Part shown: positions 54,095-63,231 of the stretch, one piece after another
How the letters are laid out: every line of letters begins with the position of its first letter
Position numbering within the stretch: position 1 is the first letter of the stretch
Origin: Stutzerimonas nosocomialis
GTDB lineage: Bacteria > Pseudomonadota > Gammaproteobacteria > Pseudomonadales > Pseudomonadaceae
NCBI RefSeq assembly: GCF_005876855.1
Contig: NZ_QLAE01000003.1
Coordinates: 1-64,000, forward strand
Reading direction: 5' to 3'
DNA length: 64,000 nt
The notes under the pieces: model-generated
Told to the model about the DNA's origin: nothing
Seen by the model: only the letters and a program-made list of their open reading frames with translations
Databases searched by the model: none
Program-made: the position numbers and the translations under genes

Positions 54095-54949
54095 ATGAGC
54101 ATGATCAAGAACGCCGTCCGGGGCCTGGGCGTCGCCTGCCTGGCACTGGGCATGAACGCGGCCATGGCGGCGGACAAGCCGGCCCTGAAGATCGGCTACG
54201 TCAATGGCTGGGACGACAGCGTCGCCGCCACCCACGTCGCCGGGGAAATCCTGCAGAGCAGGCTCGGCTATCCCGTCACCCTGCAGGCGGTCGAACCCGC
54301 GATCATGTGGCAGGGCATCGCCCGCGGCGACCTCGATGTCACCCTGTCGGCCTGGCTGCCCGCCACCCACGGCGAGTACTTCGAAAAGCTCAAGGACCGC
54401 GTGACGGTGCTCGGTAGCAACTACGAAGGCGCCAAGATCGGCCTGGTGGTACCGGAAAGCTTCGCTGCCAGGAGCATCGAGGACCTCAACGACTATGCCG
54501 ACCAGCTGGACGGCAAGATCACCGGCATCGACGCCGGCGCCGGCGTGATGCGCCGCACCGAGGATGCGATCAAGGAATACGGCCTGAACCTGCGCCTGAT
54601 GCCCAGCTCCGGCCCGGGCATGGCCACCGCCCTGTCGCGTGCGATGAAGGCCGACAAGCCGATCGTGGTCACCAGCTGGATTCCGCACTGGATGTTCGCG
54701 CAATGGAAACTGCGCTTCCTGGAAGACCCGAAGAACGTCTTCGGCGAGGCCGAGCACGTCGACACCGTGGCCAATCCCGGCCTGGCGGCCAAGGCACCGG
54801 AAGCCGAAGCCTTCCTGAAGAAATTCAGCTGGTCGGCCGAGGAAGTCGGCGCGGTGATGCTCGCCATCCGTGACGGCGCCAGCCCCGAGGCCGCCGCCAA
54901 GCAGTGGATCGAGGCCAATCCCGAGCGCGTCGACGGCTGGCTTGAGTAA
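54095..54949 (+). CDS. betX: Glycine-betaine-binding periplasmic protein (BetX-like)
   Basis: A 284-residue binding protein with signal peptide (MNAAMA-AD). It is of a different branch from CbcX: LKIGYVNGWDDSVAATHVAGEIL, EPAIMWQGIARGDLDVTLSAWLPATHGEYFEKLKD and SWIPHWMFAQWKLRF match the betaine-binding OpuAC/ProX-like type. In P. aeruginosa BetX is encoded elsewhere and uses CbcWV; here its likely counterpart is the fourth gene of the cbc operon. AAGGAG precedes the ATG. The symbol is assigned by family and context, and substrate preference is untested. Confidence 0.8.
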   Translation: MSMIKNAVRGLGVACLALGMNAAMAADKPALKIGYVNGWDDSVAATHVAGEILQSRLGYPVTLQAVEPAIMWQGIARGDLDVTLSAWLPATHGEYFEKLKDRVTVLGSNYEGAKIGLVVPESFAARSIEDLNDYADQLDGKITGIDAGAGVMRRTEDAIKEYGLNLRLMPSSGPGMATALSRAMKADKPIVVTSWIPHWMFAQWKLRFLEDPKNVFGEAEHVDTVANPGLAAKAPEAEAFLKKFSWSAEEVGAVMLAIRDGASPEAAAKQWIEANPERVDGWLE

Positions 54950-55027
54950 CACCCCGGCGGATGAGGCGCCCCGTGCGCTTCATCCGCGACCGACGACCGC
55001 AAGCGCCTAGCGCCCTGCCCGCCGTCT

Positions 55028-55051
55028 TTTATTGATTGGTCGTTCAATAAA
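55028..55051 (+). promoter_or_regulatory. BetI operator at the betIBA promoter
   Basis: TTTATTGA (55028-55035) and TCAATAAA (55044-55051) form a perfect 8-bp inverted repeat around TTGGTCGT, matching the established bet operator of other proteobacteria. TTGATT (-35 candidate, 55032-55037) and TGCTAG (-10 candidate, 55055-55060) are 17 bp apart, so BetI would cover its own promoter until choline releases it. Confidence 0.85.
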
Positions 55052-55093
55052 GAATGCTAGACTGCCGGGCGCCCCCAAAGCACCGGAGCCCCA

Positions 55094-55687
55094 ATGCCCA
55101 AGCTCGGAATGCAGCCCATCCGACGCAAGCAGTTGATCCACGCCACCCTCGAAGCGGTGGACCAGGTCGGCATGAGCGACGCCAGCATCGCCATGATCGC
55201 CCGCCTCGCCGGCGTCTCGAACGGCATCATCAGCCACTACTTCCAGGACAAGAACGGCCTGCTCGAAGCCACCATGCGCCACCTGATGAAGGCGCTGAAC
55301 CAGGCCGTGCGCGACCGCCGGGCACAGCTGCCCGACGACGATCCGCGCGCTCATCTCAAGGCCATCATCGACGGCAACTTCGACGACAGCCAGGTGAACG
55401 GCCCGGCCATGAAAACCTGGCTGGCCTTCTGGGCGACCAGCATGCACCAGCCGTCCCTGCGCCGCCTGCAGCGCATCAACGACCACCGTCTCTATTCCAA
55501 CCTGTGCGGCCAGTTCCACCGCTGCCTGCCGCCGGACCAGGCACGCGCGGCCGCCCGCGGGCTCGCTGCCCTGATCGACGGGCTGTGGTTGCGCGGCGCC
55601 TTGTCGGGAGATGACTTCGACATCGACCAGGCGCTGAGCCTGGCCTACGAATACCTCGACCAGCAGCTGGCCAAGCAGCCCGGCTGA
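55094..55687 (+). CDS. betI: Choline-responsive repressor BetI
   Basis: A 197-residue TetR-family repressor. The helix-turn-helix [34 protein letters not shown] spans about residues 36-70, and the start [26 protein letters not shown] is the family N-terminus. The C-terminal domain binds choline. It is first gene of betIBA and has its operator 43 bp upstream. CGGAG precedes the ATG. Confidence 0.95.
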   Translation: MPKLGMQPIRRKQLIHATLEAVDQVGMSDASIAMIARLAGVSNGIISHYFQDKNGLLEATMRHLMKALNQAVRDRRAQLPDDDPRAHLKAIIDGNFDDSQVNGPAMKTWLAFWATSMHQPSLRRLQRINDHRLYSNLCGQFHRCLPPDQARAAARGLAALIDGLWLRGALSGDDFDIDQALSLAYEYLDQQLAKQPG

Positions 55688-55750
55688 CCACTGCGGCGCC
55701 GCGGCGGGCCGGTACCGTCCGCCGCGGCCGCACCTTGCGGAGAGAACGAC

Positions 55751-57223
55751 ATGCCTCGATTGCCCCAGCAACGCCTCTACATCGGCGGCCAGTACGTCGA
55801 CGCCACCGGCACCGCCACCTTCCAGAGCATCAACCCGGCCAACGGCGACGTGCTCGCCGAGCTGCAGCAGGCGAGCCGCGCCGATGTCGACCGCGCCGTC
55901 GCCAGCGCCGCCGAAGGACAGAAGGTCTGGGCGGCGATGACCGCCGTCGAGCGCTCGCGCATCCTGCGCCGTGCGGTGGATATCCTGCGCGAGCGCAACG
56001 ACGAGCTGGCCGAACTGGAAACCCTGGACACCGGCAAACCGCTCTCGGAAACCCGCGCGGTGGATATCGTCACCGGCGCCGACGTGCTCGAGTACTACGC
56101 CGGGCTGGTTCCGGCGATCGAGGGCGAGCAGATCCCGCTGCGCGACAGTTCGTTCGTCTACACCCGCCGCGAGCCGCTGGGCGTGGTCGCCGGGATCGGC
56201 GCCTGGAACTACCCGATCCAGATCGCGCTGTGGAAATCGGCGCCGGCCCTGGCCGCCGGCAACGCGATGATCTTCAAGCCCAGCGAAGTGACCTCCCTGA
56301 CCACCCTCAGGCTCGCCGAGATCTACAGCGAGGCGGGCCTGCCCGACGGCGTGTTCAACGTGCTGACCGGCAGCGGCGCCGAAGTGGGCCAGTGGCTGAC
56401 CGAGCATCCGGGTATCGAGAAGATCTCCTTCACCGGCGGCACCGTCACCGGCAAGCAGGTCATGGCCAGCGCATCCGCCTCGACGCTCAAGGAAGTCACC
56501 CTGGAGCTGGGCGGCAAGTCACCGCTGATCGTCTTCGAGGACGCCGATCTCAACCGCGCCGCCGACATCGCGATGATGGCCAACTTCTACAGTACCGGCC
56601 AGGTCTGCACCAACGGCACCCGGGTGTTCGTCCCCCGCGCGCTGCTGTCGCGCTTCGAGGGCAAGCTGCTGGAGCGCATCAGGCGCATCCGTCTGGGTGA
56701 CCCGCTGGACGAGCGGACCAACTTCGGCCCCCTGACCAGCTTCGCCCACCTGAAGAAAGTGCTCGGCTATATCGCAACCGGCCGCCAGCAGGGCGCACGC
56801 CTGCTCTGTGGCGGCCATCGGGTCGAGGACGGCGAGCTCGCCAGGGGTGCCTACGTGGCGCCCACGGTATTCAGCGACTGCACGGACGAGATGACCATCG
56901 CCCGCGAGGAGATCTTCGGCCCGGTGATGAGCCTGCTGGTCTACGACGACGAGGAGGAGGTCATTCGCCGCGCCAACGACACCGAATACGGCCTGGCCGC
57001 CGGCATCGTGACCCGCGACCTGGCCCGTGCGCACCGGGTGATCCATCGCCTGCAAGCCGGAATCTGCTGGATCAACACCTGGGGCGAATCCCCCGCGCAG
57101 ATGCCCGTGGGCGGCTACAAGCAGTCCGGTGTCGGTCGCGAGAACGGGCTGACCACCCTGGCCCAATACACTCGAATCAAATCGGTGCAGGTGGAGCTCG
57201 GCGACTTCGCCTCGGTCTTCTGA
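55751..57223 (+). CDS. betB: Betaine aldehyde dehydrogenase
   Basis: A 490-residue NAD(P)-dependent aldehyde dehydrogenase giving glycine betaine from betaine aldehyde. The catalytic Cys286 is in [13 protein letters not shown] and the general base Glu252 in [18 protein letters not shown] is the coenzyme loop. Length and the start [16 protein letters not shown] match the pseudomonad enzyme, a potassium-dependent tetramer. A GGAGAGA ribosome site precedes it, 63 bp after betI. Confidence 0.96.
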   Translation: MPRLPQQRLYIGGQYVDATGTATFQSINPANGDVLAELQQASRADVDRAVASAAEGQKVWAAMTAVERSRILRRAVDILRERNDELAELETLDTGKPLSETRAVDIVTGADVLEYYAGLVPAIEGEQIPLRDSSFVYTRREPLGVVAGIGAWNYPIQIALWKSAPALAAGNAMIFKPSEVTSLTTLRLAEIYSEAGLPDGVFNVLTGSGAEVGQWLTEHPGIEKISFTGGTVTGKQVMASASASTLKEVTLELGGKSPLIVFEDADLNRAADIAMMANFYSTGQVCTNGTRVFVPRALLSRFEGKLLERIRRIRLGDPLDERTNFGPLTSFAHLKKVLGYIATGRQQGARLLCGGHRVEDGELARGAYVAPTVFSDCTDEMTIAREEIFGPVMSLLVYDDEEEVIRRANDTEYGLAAGIVTRDLARAHRVIHRLQAGICWINTWGESPAQMPVGGYKQSGVGRENGLTTLAQYTRIKSVQVELGDFASVF

Positions 57224-57259
57224 ACAGCCACACGCTGCAAGCTTCCGAAGGTGCTGCCC

Positions 57260-58969
57260 ATGGAATACGACTACATCATCATCGGCGCCGGCTCGGCGGG
57301 GAATGTCCTGGCCGCGCGGCTGACCGAAGACGCGGACGTCAGGGTCCTGCTGCTCGAAGCCGGCGGCCCCGACTACCGGCTGGATTTCCGCACCCAGATG
57401 CCCGCCGCCCTCGCCTTCCCCTTGCAGGGACGGCGCTACAACTGGGCCTACGAAACCGAGTCCGAACCGTACATGGACAACCGCCGCATGGAGTGTGGCC
57501 GCGGCAAGGGGCTGGGCGGCTCCTCGCTGATCAACGGCATGTGCTACATCCGCGGCAATGCCCTGGACTACGACAACTGGGCCCAGGCGCCGGGGCTCGA
57601 GGACTGGACCTACCACGACTGCCTGCCCTACTTCCGCAAGGCCGAGACCCGGGACATCGGCCCCAACGACTACCACGGCGGCGACGGCCCGGTGCACGTC
57701 ACCACCCCCAGGGCCGGCAACAACCCGCTGTTCCGCGCCATGGTGGAGGCCGGCGTCCAGGCCGGTTATCCGGCGACCGACGACCTCAACGGCTACCAGC
57801 AGGAAGGCTTCGGCCCGATGGACCGCACGGTGACACCCGAAGGGCGACGCGCCAGCACCGCCCGCGGCTACCTGGACAGGGCCCGCGAGCGGCCGAACCT
57901 GACCGTCGTCACCCACGCCCTGACCGATCGCATCCTCTTCAGCGGCAAGCGCGCCAACGGCGTGGCCTACCTGCAGGGCAACGGCGACGTGCCCAAGGTG
58001 GTCCATGCGCAACGGGAAGTCCTGCTCTGCGCCGGCGCGATCGCTTCGCCGCAGATCCTGCAGCGCTCGGGCGTCGGCCCGGCGACGCTGCTGCGCGAGC
58101 TGGGCATCCCGCTGGTGCACGACCTGCCCGGCGTCGGCCAGAACCTGCAGGACCACCTGGAGATGTACCTGCAGTACAGCTGCAAGCAACCGGTCTCGCT
58201 GTATCCGGCATTGCAGTGGTGGAACCAGCCGCAGATCGGCGCGCAGTGGATGTTCCTCGGCACCGGCATCGGCGCGAGCAACCAGTTCGAGGCGGGCGGC
58301 TTCATCCGCAGCAGCGCCGAATTCGCCTGGCCCAACATCCAGTTCCACTTCCTGCCGGTGGCGATCAATTACAACGGCACCAACGCGGTGAAGGAACACG
58401 GCTTCCAGGCCCACGTCGGCTCGATGCGCTCACCCAGCCGAGGGCGCGTGCAGGTGAAATCCCGCGACCCGCGCGAACACCCGAGCATCCTCTTCAACTA
58501 CATGAGCGCCGAGCAGGACTGGCGCGAGTTTCGCGACGCGATCCGCATCACCCGGGAGATCATGCAGCAGCCGGCGCTGGACGCTTACCGTGGCCGCGAG
58601 ATCAGCCCGGGGCCGGACTGCCGGAGCGATGCCGAGCTGGACGCCTTCGTCCGCCGCCACGCCGAAACCGCCTACCACCCGTCCTGCTCCTGCAAGATGG
58701 GCCTGGACGAGATGGCGGTGGTCGACGGCCAGGGCCGGGTGCACGGCCTCGAAGGGCTGAGGGTGGTCGACGCCTCGATCATGCCGCTGATCACCACCGG
58801 CAACCTCAACGCGCCGACCATCATGCTGGCCGAGAAGATCGCCGACCGGATCCGCGGACGCACCCCGCTGCCGCGCAGCGACGCGCCCTACTTCGTCGCC
58901 GGCGACCGCCCGGCCCGCCTGCGGGCGGAACCGCCGGAAATCGCCAGCGAACTGCCGCAGCCGGCCTGA
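57260..58969 (+). CDS. betA: Choline dehydrogenase
   Basis: A 569-residue membrane-associated GMC oxidoreductase oxidising choline to betaine aldehyde. The FAD fold [18 protein letters not shown] starts at residue 4, with GMC signatures [15 protein letters not shown] and [16 protein letters not shown]. The active-site histidine is in [13 protein letters not shown], and [18 protein letters not shown] closes the FAD site. A GTG three codons upstream is an alternative start. It is the last gene of betIBA, and a strong terminator follows. Confidence 0.96.
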   Translation: MEYDYIIIGAGSAGNVLAARLTEDADVRVLLLEAGGPDYRLDFRTQMPAALAFPLQGRRYNWAYETESEPYMDNRRMECGRGKGLGGSSLINGMCYIRGNALDYDNWAQAPGLEDWTYHDCLPYFRKAETRDIGPNDYHGGDGPVHVTTPRAGNNPLFRAMVEAGVQAGYPATDDLNGYQQEGFGPMDRTVTPEGRRASTARGYLDRARERPNLTVVTHALTDRILFSGKRANGVAYLQGNGDVPKVVHAQREVLLCAGAIASPQILQRSGVGPATLLRELGIPLVHDLPGVGQNLQDHLEMYLQYSCKQPVSLYPALQWWNQPQIGAQWMFLGTGIGASNQFEAGGFIRSSAEFAWPNIQFHFLPVAINYNGTNAVKEHGFQAHVGSMRSPSRGRVQVKSRDPREHPSILFNYMSAEQDWREFRDAIRITREIMQQPALDAYRGREISPGPDCRSDAELDAFVRRHAETAYHPSCSCKMGLDEMAVVDGQGRVHGLEGLRVVDASIMPLITTGNLNAPTIMLAEKIADRIRGRTPLPRSDAPYFVAGDRPARLRAEPPEIASELPQPA

Positions 58970-58973
58970 AACG

Positions 58974-58999
58974 AAAAAGCCCGCTTTCGCGGGCTTTTT
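58974..58999. terminator. Bidirectional terminator between betA and fba
   Basis: A5 (58974-58978), GCCCGC, TTTC loop, GCGGGC, T5 (58995-58999): a compact symmetrical terminator that serves the convergent betIBA and fba transcripts and marks the right border of the quaternary-amine island. Confidence 0.92.
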
Positions 59000-59013
59000 C
59001 ATGAGCGAGGGTC

Positions 59014-60078
59014 TCAGTTGACCTTCGGGTCCAGCTCGCCGCGGGCATAACGCTCGAACATCTTCTCCAGGGAGATCGGCTTGATCTTGGAGGCGTTGCC
59101 GGCGGTGCCGAAGGCTTCGTAGCGGGCGATGCAGATGTCGCGCATCGCGGCCACGGTCTTGGCCAGGTACTTGCGCGGGTCGAATTCGGCGGGGTTCTTG
59201 GCCATGAATTCACGGATCGCACCGGTGGATGCCAGGCGAAGGTCGGTGTCGATGTTGACCTTACGGACGCCGTACTTGATGCCTTCGACGATCTCTTCGA
59301 CCGGCACGCCGTAGGTTTCCTTGATGTCGCCACCGTACTCGTTGATGATTTTCAGCCACTCCTGCGGCACCGAGGACGAACCGTGCATCACCAGGTGGGT
59401 ATCCGGGATGCGCTGGTGGATTTCCTTGATGCGCTGGATCGACAGGGTGTCGCCGGTCGGCGGCTTGGTGAACTTGTAGGCGCCGTGGCTGGTGCCGATG
59501 GCGATCGCCAGGGCATCGACCTTGGTCTTCTTCACGAAGTCGGCCGCCTCTTCCGGGTCGGTCAGCAACTGGCTGTGATCCAGGGTGCCTTCGGCGCCGA
59601 CGCCATCTTCTTCACCGGCCATGCCGGTTTCCAGGCTGCCCAGGCAACCCAGCTCGCCTTCCACCGACACGCCGCAGGCGTGGGCGAACGCGACGGTCTG
59701 CTGGGTGACGCGCACGTTGTATTCGTAGTCGGACGGGGTCTTGCCGTCTTCGCGCAGCGAGCCGTCCATCATCACGGAGGAAAAGCCCAGCTGGATGGAG
59801 CGCTGGCAGATGTCCGGGCTGGTGCCGTGGTCCTGGTGCATGACCACCGGGATGTGCGGGAATTCTTCCACCGCGGCCAGGATCAGGTGGCGCAGGAAGG
59901 GCGCGCCGGCATATTTGCGGGCACCGGCCGAAGCCTGGACGATCACCGGGGAATCGGTCTTGTCGGCCGCTTCCATGATGGCGCGCATCTGCTCGAGGTT
60001 GTTGACGTTGAAAGCCGGCACGCCGTAGCCGAATTCGGCGGCGTGGTCGAGCATCTGGCGCATGCTGATGAGTGCCAT
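59014..60078 (-). CDS. fba: Class II fructose-bisphosphate aldolase
   Basis: A 354-residue zinc-dependent aldolase splitting fructose-1,6-bisphosphate, used mainly for gluconeogenesis in pseudomonads. Zinc ligands are in [11 protein letters not shown] and [25 protein letters not shown] and the C-terminal [12 protein letters not shown] fit the class II, Calvin-cycle-type subgroup. The ATG at 60078 follows AAAGGAAAA. It is the last gene of the tkt-epd-pgk-fba series, separated from pgk by two small lipoprotein genes. Confidence 0.95.
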   Translation of the reverse strand: MALISMRQMLDHAAEFGYGVPAFNVNNLEQMRAIMEAADKTDSPVIVQASAGARKYAGAPFLRHLILAAVEEFPHIPVVMHQDHGTSPDICQRSIQLGFSSVMMDGSLREDGKTPSDYEYNVRVTQQTVAFAHACGVSVEGELGCLGSLETGMAGEEDGVGAEGTLDHSQLLTDPEEAADFVKKTKVDALAIAIGTSHGAYKFTKPPTGDTLSIQRIKEIHQRIPDTHLVMHGSSSVPQEWLKIINEYGGDIKETYGVPVEEIVEGIKYGVRKVNIDTDLRLASTGAIREFMAKNPAEFDPRKYLAKTVAAMRDICIARYEAFGTAGNASKIKPISLEKMFERYARGELDPKVN

Positions 60079-60238
60079 GTTTTCCTTTCTCCCGGTTAGG
60101 GTCATTCAAACGTTAAAGCCTGCCCCAGGGGCCGGCGCTGTTCAAGCACCGCGCCCCGGGGCGCGGCATTGTACGGGCGGGCGGCAACGACAGCTCTCCG
60201 TCCCTGGTGTTTTTTTGCGTGGCGACCGTGCCGCCGGA

Positions 60239-60568
60239 TCAGAAATTGATCAACGAGGCGCTGCAGCCGTGGGCCAGCACCCTGTCGTCGGCTACGCGGT
60301 ACACCAGCACCTCGCTGCCCTTGTCGTGCAGGGCGATTACGCCATCGCTATAGAAAGCGCCCCGGGTTGCAGGTTCCAGGCGCAAACGATGAATCTGCGA
60401 GTCCCTGCCGATTCGCAGATCGACGCTGCGCCGGTCCTTGTCGGCGTAGCGCCAGGCAATGGTTTGCTGGCTGTCGCAGTTCCAGCGCACCAGCGGTGCG
60501 TCGGGGCCTGCCTGGCGCGCGCAACCGACCAGCAGTGCGGCGGCAAGCAGAAACATCAGGCCTTTCAT
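60239..60568 (-). CDS. MliC-like lysozyme-inhibitor lipoprotein
   Basis: A 109-residue lipoprotein with a signal peptide ending LLVGC (Cys16). The mature part (VRWNCDSQQTIAWRYADKD, a series of beta strands, then AFYSDGVIALHDKGSEVLVY) resembles the MliC/PliC inhibitors of c-type lysozyme, with the two cysteines (WNCD and AHGC) that form the family's disulfide. AGGAG precedes the ATG. It may protect the cell wall from host or competitor lysozyme. Confidence 0.72.
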   Translation of the reverse strand: MKGLMFLLAAALLVGCARQAGPDAPLVRWNCDSQQTIAWRYADKDRRSVDLRIGRDSQIHRLRLEPATRGAFYSDGVIALHDKGSEVLVYRVADDRVLAHGCSASLINF

Positions 60569-60590
60569 CTGTTCTCCTGGAAACCGACGT

Positions 60591-60785
60591 TCAGTCGCAG
60601 TCCTGTTCGTCCGGGCTCATGGCGGTGGGATCTCCGGTGGCCTGCATCTCGACGCGCTGGGCGTTCTGCGCGGTCGGGGTGTCGGCCGGTGGCGGCGCGA
60701 ACAGTTCGCAGGCGCTTTCCGGCGCGCCACCACCGGCACAGCCGGCGAGGGTCAGGCAACACAGGGCAACGGCGGCGTAACGCAT
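60591..60785 (-). CDS. Small lipoprotein of unknown function
   Basis: A 64-residue lipoprotein: MRYAAVALCCLTLAGC leader, then a short Pro/Ala/Asp-rich tail ending DEQDCD. AAGGAGA lies 9 bp before the ATG at 60785, which is preferred over a longer frame to 60824. It is between pgk and the MliC-like gene on the same strand, so it may be co-transcribed with them. No family recognised. Confidence 0.6.
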   Translation of the reverse strand: MRYAAVALCCLTLAGCAGGGAPESACELFAPPPADTPTAQNAQRVEMQATGDPTAMSPDEQDCD

Positions 60786-60878
60786 GGCGAGTCTCCTTTC
60801 CTTGATGGTCAGTTTAAGAGACACCGCCCGGCCCGGGTGGTTGCCTTGTGCCAGCGCAACCGCCCGGGCACGCCGGGC

Positions 60879-62039
60879 TCAGCGGGCGCGCTGCTCGAGC
60901 ACCTCGACCGCTGGCAGCACCTTGCCCTCGACGAACTCGAGGAAGGCGCCGCCGCCGGTGGAAATGTAGGAGATGCGCTCGCTCACGCCGTATTTGTCGA
61001 TGGCCGCCAGCGTGTCGCCGCCACCGGCGATGGAGAACGCCGGGCTGTCGGCAATCGCTTCGGCGAGCACGCGGGTGCCCTGGCCGAACTGGTCGAACTC
61101 GAACACGCCGACCGGACCGTTCCAGAGGATGGTCTTGGACGACTTCAGCAGCTCGGCGAAGTGAGCGGCGGTCTGCGGGCCGATGTCGAGGATCATGTCG
61201 TCGTCGGCCACGTCGGCGATCGCCTTGACGGTGGCTTCGGCGCTCTCGGCGAATTCCTTGGCGACCACCACGTCGACCGGCAGCGGCACGCTGACCTTGG
61301 CCGCGATGGCCTTGGCGGTGTCCACCAGATCGGCTTCATACAGCGACTTGCCGACCTTGTAGCCGGCGGCGGCGAGGAAGGTGTTGGCAATGCCGCCACC
61401 GACGATCAGTTGGTCGCAGACCTGGCTCAGGCTGTTGAGCACGTCGAGCTTGGTCGAGACCTTGGAACCGGCGACGATGGCCGCCATCGGCTTGGCCGGG
61501 CTCTTCAGCGCCTTGCCCAGCGCATCCAGCTCGGCAGCCAGCAGCGGGCCGGCGCAGGCGACCTTGGCGAACTTGGCCACGCCATGGGTCGAACCCTGGG
61601 CGCGGTGCGCGGTACCGAAGGCATCCATGACGAACACGTCGCACAGCGCGGCGTACTGCTGCGCCAGCTCGTCGGTGTTCTTCTTCTCGCCCTTGTTGAA
61701 GCGCACGTTCTCCAGCAGCACCAGCTCACCGGCCTTCACCTCGACGCCGCCGAGGTAATCCTTGATCAGCGGGACCTCGCGGCCCAGGGCCTTGGTCAGG
61801 TAGTCGGCGACCGGCTTGAGGCTGTCCTCCTCGCTGTAGACACCCTCTTCCGGGCGGCCCAGGTGGGAGCAGACCAGCACCGCCGCGCCCTTCTCCAGGG
61901 CCAGCTTGATGGTCGGCAGCGAAGCCAGGATGCGCGCGTCGCTCTTCACCACGCCGTCCTTCACCGGCACGTTGAGATCCTCGCGGATCAGTACGCGCTT
62001 ACCCTGGAGGTCGAGGTCGGTCATCTTCAAAACGGTCAT
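60879..62039 (-). CDS. pgk: Phosphoglycerate kinase
   Basis: A 386-residue glycolytic and gluconeogenic kinase. [12 protein letters not shown] is the N-terminal substrate-binding signature (slightly different from the common R-x-D-x-N-V-P by Glu for Asp), with SHLGRPEEG, the hinge, and the nucleotide-binding [16 protein letters not shown] and [15 protein letters not shown] loops. AAGGAAG precedes the ATG. Confidence 0.96.
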   Translation of the reverse strand: MTVLKMTDLDLQGKRVLIREDLNVPVKDGVVKSDARILASLPTIKLALEKGAAVLVCSHLGRPEEGVYSEEDSLKPVADYLTKALGREVPLIKDYLGGVEVKAGELVLLENVRFNKGEKKNTDELAQQYAALCDVFVMDAFGTAHRAQGSTHGVAKFAKVACAGPLLAAELDALGKALKSPAKPMAAIVAGSKVSTKLDVLNSLSQVCDQLIVGGGIANTFLAAAGYKVGKSLYEADLVDTAKAIAAKVSVPLPVDVVVAKEFAESAEATVKAIADVADDDMILDIGPQTAAHFAELLKSSKTILWNGPVGVFEFDQFGQGTRVLAEAIADSPAFSIAGGGDTLAAIDKYGVSERISYISTGGGAFLEFVEGKVLPAVEVLEQRAR

Positions 62040-62078
62040 AGGATCTTCCTTAAGAGTGGTCGAGTGGCGCGCTGCGGT

Positions 62079-63125
62079 TCAATCGTCATGGGCGACGCGC
62101 AGATAGTGGTCGGCGACTTCGAGCATGCGGTTGGCGAACCCCCACTCGTTGTCGAACCAGGCCAGCAGATTCACCAGCCTGGGGCCGGAAACGCGGGTCT
62201 GGCTGCCATCGACGATGGCCGAATGCGGGTCGTGGTTGAAGTCGCAGCTGGCATGGGGCAGTTCGGTGTAGGCCACGAGGCCCTTGAGCGGCCCGCCTTC
62301 GGCGGCTTCGCGCAGGACCCGGTTGATCGTCTGCGCATCGGTGTCGCGGGCGGTCTGCAGGGTAATGTCCAGGCAGGACACGTTCACCGTCGGCACCCGA
62401 ACCGCTTTGGCCTGAATCCGCCCCGAGAGTTCCGGCAACAGCCGTTCTATTCCGCGGGCGAGCCCGGTGGACACCGGAATCACCGACTGGAAGGCCGAGC
62501 GGGTGCGGCGCAGGTCCTCGTGGTGGTAGGCGTCGATCACCGGCTGGTCGTTCATCGCCGAGTGGATCGTGGTGATCGAGGCGTACTCGATGCCCACCGC
62601 CTCGTTGAGCAGCTTGAGCACCGGCACGCCGCAGTTGGTGGTGCAGGAGGCATTGGAAACCAGCCGTTCACGCCCCGTCAGGCAGCCCTGGTTCACCCCC
62701 ATCACCACCGTGGCCTCGACGTCGGCGGCGCTGCCCATCGGCTGGGAGAACAGCACGCGCGGCACCCCCGCCTCGAGAAAACGCAGCCCATCGGCGCGGC
62801 TGGTATAGGCACCGGAGCATTCGAGCACCAGGTCCACGCCCAGCGCGGCCCAGTCGATCGCTTCGGGGTCGGCCTGGCGCAGCACCTTCACGCAATGGCC
62901 GTTGAGGTGCAGGCAGTCGCCCTCCACGCTCACGTCGCCGGGAAAGCGGCCGTGGGTGGAGTCGAAACGGGTGAGGTATTCCAGACTGGCCATGTCGGCC
63001 AGATCGTTGAGCGCAACGATCTCGAAGTTGAAGGCGGCGTCGCGCTCGTAGAAGGCGCGCAACACGCAACGACCGATGCGGCCGTAGCCGTTCAGGGCGA
63101 TGCGGTAGGGGGGAGTTCGGGACAT
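62079..63125 (-). CDS. epd: D-erythrose-4-phosphate dehydrogenase
   Basis: A 348-residue GAPDH-family enzyme. The NAD fold is IALNGYGRIGRCVLRAFYE, and the catalytic cysteine is in SNASCTTNC. Differences from GAPDH such as STGLARGIERLLPEL, together with the position between tkt and pgk, mark it as Epd, which makes 4-phosphoerythronate for pyridoxal phosphate synthesis. The ribosome site before the ATG is poor, and a heptamer array ends about 10 bp upstream of the start. Confidence 0.93.
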   Translation of the reverse strand: MSRTPPYRIALNGYGRIGRCVLRAFYERDAAFNFEIVALNDLADMASLEYLTRFDSTHGRFPGDVSVEGDCLHLNGHCVKVLRQADPEAIDWAALGVDLVLECSGAYTSRADGLRFLEAGVPRVLFSQPMGSAADVEATVVMGVNQGCLTGRERLVSNASCTTNCGVPVLKLLNEAVGIEYASITTIHSAMNDQPVIDAYHHEDLRRTRSAFQSVIPVSTGLARGIERLLPELSGRIQAKAVRVPTVNVSCLDITLQTARDTDAQTINRVLREAAEGGPLKGLVAYTELPHASCDFNHDPHSAIVDGSQTRVSGPRLVNLLAWFDNEWGFANRMLEVADHYLRVAHDD

Positions 63126-63129
63126 TGGC

Positions 63130-63231
63130 TCTGGAGCCCGAAGCCCGAAGCCGGAAGCCCGAAGCCCGAAGCAGGAGCGGCGCCTGGCACGTCCTGCTTC
63201 TGCTTCAAGCCTCAGGCTTCAAGCTTTAAGC
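63130..63231. repeat. GAAGCCC heptamer array between tkt and epd
   Basis: About five units of CCGAAGC / CGGAAGC (63138-63171) followed after 25 bp by CTTCTGCTTCAAGCC and GGCTTCAAGCTTTAAGC (63196-63233), which read as an inverted set of the same unit. The array touches the tkt stop on one side and the epd start on the other. Same style as the dgcA-dgcB gap at 38.8 kb. Confidence 0.75.

Noticed and set aside
63130-63231. Possible CRISPR array
   Set aside because: Units are 7 bp, directly adjacent and degenerate, with no spacers and no cas genes.
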